Source: Viola odorata (taxonomy: Eukaryota > Streptophyta > Magnoliopsida > Malpighiales > Violaceae). From it: a stretch of DNA of 64,000 nt. The position numbers and the translations under genes were made by a program. The stretch spans positions 43,459,105-43,523,104 of the forward strand of contig OY829542.1 in assembly GCA_963691705.1 (NCBI GenBank). Reading direction: 5' to 3'. The notes beneath the pieces were generated by a model, which saw only the letters and a program-made list of their open reading frames with translations, made no database searches and was not told the DNA's origin. This document shows positions 44,950-55,564 of the stretch, in pieces. Within the stretch, counting starts at the first letter, position 1. Every line of letters begins with the position of its first letter.

Positions 44950-46966
44950 TTAGGCGAAGTATCTCTTGACTGCATCGACATTTACCGGTCTTGGGAGATC
45001 GTCTCCATCCATGTTGGTTAGCATTAGGGCACCCCCTGAAAATGCACTTTTGACCAGATACGGGCCCTCGTACCTTGGGGCCCACTTTCCTTGACTGGCC
45101 TCCTGATGAGGGAGAATTTTCTTCAGCACTAAATCCCCAGCCTCGAACTTGCGAGGTCGCACTTTCTTGTTATAAGCGTTGGCCATTCTTTGCTGATATA
45201 ATTTCGCATGGCAGATAGCGGCCAAGCGCTTTTCGGGAAGGAGGTTCAACTGCTCGTACCTCACTCTTGCCCAATCTGATTCTTCTACTTCAGACTCTGC
45301 CAGGATTCTGAGAGAAGGGATTTCTACCTCAAGGGGAATTACGGCTTCCATGCCGTAAACTAATGAGTAGGGAGTTGCCCCCGTGGATGTACGGGTTGTT
45401 ATTCGGTAAGCATGCAGTGCGAAGGGAAGCATGTCATCCCAATCTTTGTGAGTGATTACCATCTTTTGGATGATCCTCTTCAGGTTTTTGTTTGCTGCTT
45501 CGACTGCGCCATTCATTTTTGGTCGATATGGTGACGAGTTCCGGTGCTTCACCTTCCAACGTTGGCAAAGATCGTCGATCATTTTTTCGTTGAGATTGGT
45601 GCTGTTGTCGGTGATGATGGTCTCTGGGACCCCGTGACGGCAAATGATATTTCTCTCAATGAATCGCATGGTCGTTTTCTGAGTGATGTTGGAGTAAGAG
45701 GTGGCCTCTACCCATTTGGTGAAGTAGTCGATTACTACGAGGATAAAGCGATGGCCATTAGAGGCGGTTGGATGAATTTGGCCGATGATGTCGATTCCCC
45801 ACATTGCAAAAGGCCAAGGTGATGTCATGATGAAGAGAGGGGCTGGAGGGACTTGGAGATGGTCCGCGTAGATTTGACATTTGTGGCACTTCCGAAAATA
45901 GCTGATGCAATCTCGTTCGATGGTGAGCCAAAAATAACCTTGTCTCATTATCTGCCTGGCCATCATGTGCCCACTTGCGTGTGTGGAACAAACACCTTCG
46001 TGGAGCTCTGCTATGATTCTCTTTGCCTCGGCCATGGTGACGGAGTGAAGCAAAGGTCCATCAGCTCTCCTTTTATATAGAACCTCGCCGTCGAGGTAGA
46101 AGTCTAATGCTAAGTGCTGGAGGGTCTTTTTGCTAACCCGACTTGCCCCCGGTGGGTACTCCCAGTTTTTGATGAACTGTACCAAGTCATAGAACCACGG
46201 CTTGCCGTCAGGTTCTTCTTCTAAGGCGACACAACATGCCGGAGTTTCCTTTACTTCTACCCTCAAAGGCTGAAGCATTACCCCACACTCTAACTTGAAC
46301 ATCGATGCCAATGTGGCTAACGCGTCCGCGAAGCGGTTCTTTTCTCTGTCGAACTCGGTTTCCTCGAATTCCCGTGTGAGTTAGGTAAGTAGCCTTTGAT
46401 AAGGGATGAGCTTGGAATGCCGTGTCTGCCATAGATCTTAGGCTTGATAGATGATGAGTGCTAAATCGCCGAAGATTTGGAGCTTCTTTACTTTTAAGTC
46501 GATGGCTGTTGTCAGACCGCTGATGCATGCCTCATACTCGGCGATGTTATTGGTGCATGGGAAGTTCAATTTGCATGCTATGGGGAATTGACGGCCATCT
46601 GGGGCTATGACCACGGCTCCCACTCCCTTGCCCGAGAGGTTCACAGCACCGTCAAAGAACATGGTCCACCAGTCATCTCGGAGATCTTCTGTGATCTCGT
46701 CTTCAATCATTATGATGTCCTCATCGGGGAAGTCGAAGCTCAACGACTCATACTCGTCCGAGGCATGATCAGCCAAGTGATCGGCGAGGGCGCTTACTTT
46801 AACTGCTTTCCGGGTCACATAGATGATCTCGTGCTCAGCTAATAAGACTTGCCATCTACAAATGCGACTTGACAGGTACGGCTTTTCGAAGATGTATTTC
46901 AAAGGATCCATGCGAGAGATTAGCCAAGTCGAGTAATACAACATGTACTGCCGGAGCCTTCGGGTG
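44950..46966 (-). pseudogene. Outer family A pol: RNase H and integrase
   Basis: Begins just after the insertion point with 'RLRQYMLYYSTWLISRMDPLKYIF' (end of RT), then RNase H with 'MFFDGAVNLSGKGVGAVVI', 'NNIAEYEACISGL' and 'FGDLALI'. Two TAA stops follow (near 46436 and 46381), at positions normally Gln. Integrase (46311-44950) has 'LHEGVCSTHASGHMM' and 'CHKCQIYAD' (H2C2), 'MWGIDIIGQIHP' (D), 'IITDNSTNLNEKM' (D) and 'MNGAVEAANKNLKR' (E), and ends VNVDAVKRYFA at its natural stop, as in Ogre elements. Copies nucleic acid into the host genome as part of the Tat polyprotein; this copy is inactive. Confidence 0.88.
46962..46966. repeat. Left target-site duplication of inner element (GGGTG)
   Basis: GGGTG directly left of TGTCGCGCC; the identical GGGTG is at 63727-63731. 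Confidence 0.92.
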
Positions 46967-49900
46967 TGTCGCGCCCCACGGAAATCGACCAAAGAAGGTC
47001 ATTTGCGAGTGTGCAACGAAATTTGGGACCTTACAATGCTCACCATAAACAGACGCTTCGCAACATGCAATGAAGTCGCCACCCTAATTTGGTTGCTAGG
47101 TTTAGGGAACCCTAATCGTCATGGCATAGGAAATATAATAAGTAAAAAAAACTAAAGGCACGAAAAAAGGGGTCTGGACCCCAGACAAAAGGTTCGGGGT
47201 CGTATTATGGTCTCGGGAAGGTGTTAGGCACCCGAGTCACATTCGAAAACGGTTACCGGTTGATGAGAGAGGTGTTTTTTAAAAGGTGTTTGATGAAAAT
47301 GCGTTTTGTTTTGAAAAGGGGGACCCTCAGAGGAATCGTCACTTTAGTCTTTTTTATGATCGTGACGTTCAGGAATAATTAATCGTTGAACGGGGTTACC
47401 ATTTGATCGTCTTTCGGACGGGGTTACCGTTTATCAAGACCGATTAATTATTCTTGACCGTGACGTAATGGGGCAGGATTTTCCGTAAGACTGAATGAGC
47501 GCCCTCTATGTCATCATCGGGCCATGCATGATTAGATTGATTGCTATGTGAACCTATCATGGATTGCTAACAGAGTACAAATTTAAATGCTTGATTTTAA
47601 AGTGGAAAAACTAATATGGGATCGAAAGTCCCCATGTACATGCAGTCAATATATGCGGGAATTAAAATCACATGAACATGGCATTTTAAGCAACTCTTTA
47701 AACACGTTGTTCATGGTGGTTGATTTTAGTTCTAGCAGTTCTATATATCATGCGTACGATTGATATTTACGAAAAGCGTCGAATAAATAAAAGGGAATCG
47801 AAAGGCGTACTTTCGAGCGAAGCTTAAAATTAAACCTACAAAATGAGAGTATTAGCGATAGCTTGAGAAATAACTACGCAATTTTATGGGTGCGAAAATT
47901 TAAATGACAGTTGATTGTATGCGAGAAATGATGGATTTCACGCATACGAAAGTGAGATACTGAGTTTGCTAAACAAGATGATGACAATTGATTGTATGCG
48001 AAAAATGATGGATTTTACGCATACGAGATTTATATGCTGAGTTGATTTGCATGCGAAAAATGATTGATTTTAAGCATACAAGAATTTAGATGCTATGTTG
48101 ATTGCATGCGAAAAATGATGGATTTTACGCATACGAGAATTTAGATGCTACGTGATTGCATGCGAAAAATGATTGATTTTAAGCATGCGAGAATTTGAAT
48201 TCTACGTTGATTGCATGCGAAAAATGATTGATTTTACGCATGTGAGAATTAAAATGCTACGTTGATTACATGCGAAAAATGATTGATTTTAAGCATGTGA
48301 GAATTAAAATGCTACGTTAATTGCATGCGAAAATGATTGATTTTACGCATACGAGAATTTGAAGTGATGATAGGATTGCAGAAAAAATTGAATGCAGTTG
48401 ACGACTCACAGGGGATTAAAACAGTTGATGATTTGCAGGAAATAAAACAATTGATATTTGCAAGTGAATAAGCAATTTGATATTTGCAGAAAATAAAACA
48501 GTTGATATTGCGGAAGAATTTCCAGCAGTTTGCGAAAATTAAAGCAGTTGATATTGCGGAAAATAAAACAAGTGATATTTGCAGAAAATAAAACAGTTGA
48601 TATTGCGGAAGAATTTCCAGCAGTTTGCGAAAATTAAAGCAGTTGATATTTACGAGAATTAAAATGCGACCGACCATGTAGGCGGTAAAAGGAAATAACT
48701 GAATTTAAATTGCCGAAAATAAATTGCGGAAATTTAAAGTGCGAATAATTGAAACAGTTGATCAGTGCAGAAAATTAAACAGTTGATAAGTGCAGAAAAT
48801 TAAACAGTTGATAGATGCAGAAAATTAAACAGTTGATAGATGCGAAAAATAATCATACGAAGCATACGAATTATTTTACGAAAAAACGTGATCCGAAGTT
48901 TTCGGAAATAATTGGAATTAGGCTGGGCCCACTTGAAAAAATGAAAAAAACAATTGAAATGGGCCAGGAATAGTTCCTGGCCCAAAGGAAAAAATGGAAC
49001 GGTGATGGGCCAAGCCCATCACCCATGCATACGTGAACAGTGCCGAGACATGGCACTGTTCATCGTCTTCCTTGGTCGCCGGCGGCCAAGGTCCGGCTGC
49101 CCTTGCCCGTTTCGCGCGATCTTCGTACCGAAACGCTCGTCTCCTCGACACGTCTCGACCGTATGAAGCTTGATTTTTAGTTTGACTCGTACAAAATTAA
49201 ATTTTGAAAAAACGACGAAACCGTTAATTATCGAAAACTAATTAATTCGCACAACCTAGCTAACGATTTTTAAAATTGAATGCATGTATTTAATCTACAT
49301 CCTACGCGTGATTTATTGACGCAAAAGCTAGCAATTAACCTACTCTAAATCGTGCCAAACGAATTAAAGAAGAAAATGGCCAAAAGAGCCGAAAAATTCT
49401 AGAGAGAGAGAGGGCTCACTTTAAAGCTTGAACTGGACGATCTTCGCTTGAAATAAGCAACTGATCAGAGGGAGGGAAGAGAGCAAGAAAGCTTGCTGAT
49501 TTTGGTCCCTATTTGACGAAGGATGGGAGGCTGTATTTATAGCCTTCAAACGCGTGAGGAGAGGGACGCGGCTGTGCGCGTGGAGGCCGCTTGGTCGCGG
49601 TGGCGGGGCTACGGCCGTGAGGTGGAGGGTCTAGGCTGCTGTGTGATGATTGACGAGGGGACGGGCAACGGCCGTGAGGGGACAGGACGTCGGAGCAGGC
49701 AGCTCGGTGGCTCGCTCTCCTGTTCATCCGTTCCCATGCTGTTCCCGTGTGCATGGCACACTTAAATGCTCAACTATTTCTAGTTGACCAAGATCAATGG
49801 TTGAGATTAAATGGTCATTTATGCTATTTAAATGGCCTCGAGCCGAGTCCTGCGAGCAAACGTTCGGACATTTCGAACCGAAGGTTACTGCGCGTAGAGA

Positions 49901-50488
49901 AAAATACGACGAGTCTAACGGTATACAGCGAATAATGAAAATTTCTCATTTGACGTGTTTATTTTCTCATTCAAAAGCGCGAAACGCGGGAACGGAAAAA
50001 TAAGAACGTTACGCTGAAAATTACCCGAATCGCTGTAGACCGTTGCGACCAGAAAAAAATCTAGCAACTAGTTGATGGAAAACATTTTTAAGTTGAGCTA
50101 TTGTCCGAGCAGACTTACTCGGGTCTAATAAAAGCTCTAATAAAAATAATAATAAAATAATAAAAATACTAAAAAATGCGTTAAAATCTCAAAAATCCTA
50201 AAATTCATGAGATGATAAAAAATGGAGAAAAAACTAGCAAACGACTGCCGGATAGCCAAAAATATAAGTTTTAAGGCTAAAAATAATATTGACGATAATA
50301 ATGAAAATATGTGCTGAAAGATTAAAAATGCGATTTCGAAAGCTGACGATACTAACGATGATGCTAAAATGCAACGAAACACCTAAAAATGCTAACGACA
50401 GTAAACCAACAGAAAATGACTGTAATTTAACTAAATAACAGAAATGCTAAAATTGATTAAAAATGGCGTCAAAATTCGGGTATCAACA
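46967..50488 (-). mobile_element. 3' LTR of inner family A element
   Basis: 3522 bp. Nearly identical to 60177-63726, apart from scattered substitutions and two deletions of 12 and 16 bp here. TATA box 49534-49541 (-). Three consecutive perfect hairpins at 48961-49062. Subrepeats of about 57 bp at 47920-48360. Confidence 0.93.
48961..49062. repeat. Three consecutive perfect hairpins in LTR
   Basis: Stem 1 GGGCCAGGAA, loop TAG (48961-48983). Stem 2 GGTGATGGGC, loop CAA (49001-49023). Stem 3 TGAACAGTGCC, loop GAGACAT (49034-49062). All three are repeated without change in the other LTR at 62170-62271. They lie downstream of the LTR TATA box. Confidence 0.85.
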
Positions 50489-50492
50489 GTTG

Positions 50493-50502
50493 CCCCCTCT
50501 TT
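50493..50502 (-). other. Polypurine tract of inner family A element
   Basis: AAAGAGGGGG on the - strand, four bases before the 3' LTR. Confidence 0.8.
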
Positions 50503-50589
50503 ACTGTCTTATCGAAGGATTTGATAAGCAGTAAAGACAGTTGCCCCTATATATCCGAATTTTGGCGACACAGCATGTCTTACCTCAAA

Positions 50590-51005
50590 CTTACAGTGAT
50601 GATGTTGCTCTGAGAGGAGGTAGTTGATTGATGTCGCTCTGGGAGGAGGAGATTGCTTGATGTCGTTCTGGGAGGAGGAGATTGATTGCTGTCACTCTGG
50701 GAGGAGGAGATTGATTGCTGTCACTCTGGGAGGAGGAGATTGCTTGATGTCGCTCTGGGAGGAGGAGATTGATTGCTGTCACTCTAGGAGGAGAAGATTG
50801 ATTGTCGTCATCACTGGGGATTAAAAGGTGATTGCTTGATGTCGCTCTGGGAGGAGGAGATTGCTTGCTGTCACTCTGGGAGGAGGAGATTGATTGCTAT
50901 CACTCTGGGAGGAGAAGATTGTTTGTCGTCATCACTGGGGATTAAAAGGTGATTGCTTGATGTCGCTCTGGGAGGAGGAGATTGTCGTCGCTCTGGGCGG
51001 AGATA
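50590..51005. repeat. Tandem repeats of about 30 bp (CTCTGGGAGGAGGAGATTG)
   Basis: About a dozen units, some with GTCGCTCTGG and some with GTCACTCTGG, plus two GTCATCACTGGGGATTAAAAGG interruptions. Homologous to the array at 40590-41680. Confidence 0.9.
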
Positions 51006-51109
51006 GGTTGTTGATCCTTCGCCCGGATATTGATTGACGGTAACATACTTTTGCCCTGATGTTGATTTTGATATTTGGGGTGACTGTTTATGAATTTTCA
51101 AGATATGGT

Positions 51110-52235
51110 GTGGGGACGTGACCTGACACAACATTAACAGATGACATGTGCGGACGTGACCAGACACAATATTAACAAACGCGATGTGGGGACGTGACCC
51201 TTCAACGCTTAACAGACAACATGCCCGGACGTGACCAGACACAACATTATCAGACGACATGTGCGGACGTGACCAGACATGACATTAAAAACACGAGGTG
51301 GGGACGTGACCCTTTACCACGCTTAACAGATAATATGTGTGGACGTGACCAGACACAACATTATCAGATGACATGTGCGGACGTGACCAGACATGACATT
51401 ACAACACGATGTGGGGACGTGACCCTTTACAACGTTTAACAGACAATATGTGCGGACGTGACCAGACACAACATTATCAGAAGACATGTGCGGACGTGAC
51501 CAGACATGACATTACAACACGATGTGGGGACGTGACCCTTTACAACGTTTAACAGACAATATGTGCGGACGTTATCAGACACAACATTATCAGACGACAT
51601 GTGCGGACGTGACCAGACATGACATTACAACACGATGTGGGGACGTGACCCTTTACAACGTTTAACAGACAATATGTTCGGACGTGACCAGACACAACAT
51701 TATCAGACGACATGTGCGGACGTGACCAGACATGACATTAACAACATGATGTGGGGACGTGACCCTTTACAACGCTTGACAGATAATATGTGCGGACGTG
51801 ACCAAACACGACATTATCAGACGACATGTGCGGACGTGACCTAGACATGACATTAACAACATGATGTGGGGACGTGACCCTTTACAACGTTTAACAGACA
51901 ATATGTGCGGACGTGACCAGACACAACATTATCAGACGACATGTGCGGACGTGACCTAGACATGACATTAACAACATGATGTGGGGACGTGACCCTTTAC
52001 AACGTTTAACAGACAATATGTGCGGACGTGACCAGACACAACATTATCAGACGACATGTGCGGACGTGACCTAGACATGACATTAACAACATGATGTGGG
52101 GACGTGACCCTTTACAACGTTTAACAGACAATATGTGCGGACGTGACCAGACACAACATTATCAGACGACATGTGCGGACGTGACCTAGACATGACATTA
52201 ACAACATGATGTGGGGACGTGACCCTTTACAATGC
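51110..52235. repeat. Higher-order satellite: about 38-bp unit in 113-115-bp trimers
   Basis: The motif ATGTGSGGACGTGACC recurs about every 38 bp. Trimers start with GATGTGGGGACGTGACCC at 51408, 51521, 51634, 51748, 51863, 51978, 52093 and 52208, each followed by two GTGCGGACGTGACC units. Left part (51110-51400) is less regular. Found only in the inner element. Confidence 0.92.
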
Positions 52236-54946
52236 TTGACAAATAATAATGCTAAACAGATGGTGTAAAGGGAAAGCAAGTCTCACCTTGGACTTACCGT
52301 ATGAACGGAAATGGAGAGCGGTCGACTGTGAGGGAGCGTGATCCGCCACACGAAGTTGATTTGGGAGTGGTAACGTACTCCATTCGATTGGACTTTGATG
52401 AAAATCCAAGATGGCAAGGGCTTTACAACGATGTTGTCATCGAAGACCCATGGTTGAGGAGTGGTAACGTTCTCCATTCAATGTTGATTGGATTTTGATG
52501 AAAATCCAAGATGGCGAGGGCTTTACAATGATGTTGTCATCGAAGACCCAGGGTTGAGGAGTGGTAACGTTCTCCATTCAATGTTGATTGGATTTTGATG
52601 AAAATCCAAGGTGAGGGCTTTGCAACGATGTTGTCATCGAAGACCCATGGTTGAGGTTTCACTGGAGCATATCTGTATCCTGCAAATTGAAAGGAAGCAA
52701 ACACGAAGCAGCAACAGATGGAAAAATGAAAGAACAATTGACCTATGTGAGAAATATCAAATATTCCTACATTTAACCCATGGCTTGCCCCCAAGTTTTT
52801 TTTGTTTGGAATGAAAATGATTTCTTTGTTTAAGAAAATAAATTCAAGCCTTTTTCTCTTTTTTGGATAAAAATGTTCGTTCAGTTTTCATTATATGAAC
52901 ATGATTGATTTAAGTCTAGGCAACGTCTACGTCTTGTTCAATAAATAACGACCTCAAGGACAAGACTTTCCCATAACTTGCAGCCGTAAGCAATCCTCAC
53001 CTGATATTAGTGTTTGCACTCACGCTCTGAAACAAGGTTAAGTATTTTTACGCTCATAAAGATGCAACTAACATGATACATAATTTTCAATTCGCAATGT
53101 CAATCCGAGTGAATAGACTTCAAATGAAGATGCACATGCATGGGCGTTCTAATAATCGATAGGACTTTTACGAAAAAGAATGAAAGCACATGAAATGTCC
53201 GGAGAGGAGCTTGTTTTGGAAAAGATTGCTTTGCTGATGAGTTGGAAGGTTTTTGATGAGTGATGCTTTGCTGATTGGCCCTGATGAGGGCGGGGTGTGC
53301 GAGCTCTTTCGCTTTTTGCTGGGGATGCTTGCTTGACAGAGTGCGTGAGCTCTGGGATCCTTGCTGGGGGGTGCTTTTCGTTCGGCCAGGGGCCCTTTCC
53401 TTGAGTCTTCATTGGGGAGTGTCGTCGCTGTTCCTTTTGGGGCTCACTACTTGAGTTGGTCTTCGGCCCTTTTCTTCTCGGGTCCTTACTAGGGATGCTT
53501 GCTTTGAGGTTTCTCGAGTTGGCCTTGGGCCTCTTTTGCTCGAGTTCACTAGGGGAGGATGCTTTGAGATTTCTCGAGTTGGCCTTGGGCCTTTTTACTC
53601 GAGTCCACTGGGAAGGTTGCTTTGAGATTTCTCGAGTTTGCCTTGGGCCTTTTTACTCGAGTTTATTGGGGAAAGTTTTCTTCGAGATTTCTCGAATTGA
53701 GTTGTCCCCGGGCTGTGCTTGCTTTGGCTCTTCGACTGTTTGTATTCTTCGAATGTCTCTGAGCATTTCTCTCTTTTCTTTTCTTTTCCCTTTTCCCCTC
53801 TCTCTTTTCTTTTCTTCTTTTTTCTTCTCTTTTTTTCCTTTCTTTTTCTCTCTTTTTTTTTATTTTTTTATTTATTTATTATATATTCCCCCCTTTTTGA
53901 TTTGATTTGAAATGCAACAGAGCAGAGCAAGCACAACCTTTGCCTTGATCTCTTCCCCTTTTGTCTTGAGGCCTCCTCCTTCGTCGTTGCCGCCTCTTCG
54001 GTGATGGTCCTTAGCGATCTCCTGGTGACCTTTTCCGTCTCCTTCATTGTGTTCTTGGACTTGACATGCTCATGCTTCCGGCTAGCAATTTTAGCTGAAA
54101 CTGCTCTTTGGCTCCCGGGGTATGAGTGATAGTGAAGGTTTGGGGAGTGATGACATATATGGTGGAAAGAGGGAAGAAACGAAAAAAGTGAAGAAGATCG
54201 TAAAAGTCCCATGTCATTTTATAGCTATCCCATGTCTAATTGCGCATGTACCCTGGATATCATGCGAATTCAACTAGTATCTAGTCAGGCACCTACACTC
54301 ACGAAAGAAACAAGGCGTGAAGGCCCAAAATACTCGCAGGGATATGTTTTGTGATTGCTTACGTCTAGACGTGCCATGGATATAAGAGCTAACAGACAAA
54401 ATCATGTATGTTTCATATAATTTCTAATGAACGCACAAGTCATCTGTGTCGTGATAAAGTGATGAATATGCTTGAAAAAAACGTTCAAAACGTGGGATTT
54501 TCAAGCCAAGCGACTATGTCTTTATTTCTGGTTTTTTTTTTCTTTCTTTCTTTTTTTTTTTTTTTGCAAAAACTAAAACCTTAGCAGACATGACGCACAC
54601 ACTCTTGCAACAACATAAATCGTGGCAATTTAAGAATCGTGGAAACGTAAATTGCAAAAACGGAAAATACGGAAACGGAAATTGCCAAAATGTAAAAGGA
54701 CAACTTCCCTGAAAAATGAGCTTTGACATTTTTCAACGCCTTTTCTTGGTTGTCCCTCCATTTGCTTGCCCCCATGTTTACAAGTCTCGTTGCACCTGAA
54801 ATGCAAAACCACGGAAATGTAAATTGCGAGACCATAATTTTCAGAAACGTAAATTGCGACAAGGGGAAATTGTAAACATGAAGGACAACTTCCTTGAAAA
54901 ATGAGCTTTGACATTTTTTTTTTAACGCCTTCCTTTGGTCGTCACT
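52236..54946 (-). other. 3' UTR of inner family A element
   Basis: No supported ORF. Contains three tandem copies of a GATGTTGTCATCGAAGACCC segment (about 52430-52640), the module shared with the outer element (52910-54380), CTCGAGTTGGCCTTGGGCC repeats (53510-53690), a pyrimidine tract (53760-53890) and a duplicated segment with ACGGAAATTGC-type repeats ending in GCTTGCCCCCATGTTTACAAG (54770 and 54953). Confidence 0.6.
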
Positions 54947-55372
54947 TCATTCGCTTGCCCCCATGTTTACAAGTCTCGCTGCACCTGAGATGAAGAGACA
55001 GTTAAATAATAAATTCATAGGGAAAAGGTATCCCAAGATGTTGAATTTAAAATTAATGAAAGATAGAATAATTGAAAGGAACACGTGGGTTGCCTCCCAC
55101 GAAGCGCCCTTGTTTAAAGTCGTAGGCTCGACTATGGTGTGCGTTTGAGTCTTGTGCTTTTGGATCAACATCCCTTTGAACTTCATTGCTTGCCCCCTAG
55201 ACTTCTCTTGATGAGGGACTATCTCCTTTTCCGCCCTTTCTCTTAAATGGACCGATTTGCGTGGAATCCCAACCTCATTCTTAGTTGTGGTGATACTTTC
55301 TTTATCGGCAAAGACATAGGGTTTATCAAAACCCACTGAATCAACATTCATCCTGAAATGCGAATAGTACAA
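54947..55372 (-). pseudogene. Short pol-like remnant of inner element
   Basis: After a likely acceptor (CATTTCAGG) the - strand reads 'MNVDSVGFDKPYVFADKES' and 'EKEIVPHQEK', resembling the linker between protease and RT of Ogre-like polyproteins (a PHQE motif precedes RT there). The rest of RT is absent: the frame passes into UTR that contains GGGAGGCAACCC (55085-55100), a motif also seen at 11509. I take it as the scar of a large pol deletion. Confidence is modest. Confidence 0.4.
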
Positions 55373-55514
55373 GATGCTCGAAGAGGGGGTTAAATATATT
55401 TATTTATTTTTAAACCGAAGGGGAACACAAGTTCCTATAAAAGACACCAAAACATGCATACATATTACAAAGAGACATCAGGAAGCGTAGCGGCGGTCTA
55501 ATTACGCAGAGCCG

Positions 55515-55537
55515 CCCCCCCCCCCCCCCCCCCCCCC
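55515..55537. repeat. Homopolymer run of 23 C
   Basis: An uninterrupted C23 lies just 3' of the gag stop (G23 on the sense strand). Confidence 0.9.
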
Positions 55538-55564
55538 AGACTTCTTCACGCAAATGGCCGAGCC

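Noticed and set aside
51110..52235. CRISPR-like array
   Set aside because: No constant repeat with unique spacers; all parts of the unit repeat, so it is a tandem satellite, in plant DNA.
53456..53905. 149-residue + strand ORF rich in Leu, Phe and Ser
   Set aside because: It translates CTCGAGTTGGCCTTGGGCC repeats and a pyrimidine tract in a retroelement UTR; no homologous frame in the outer copy.
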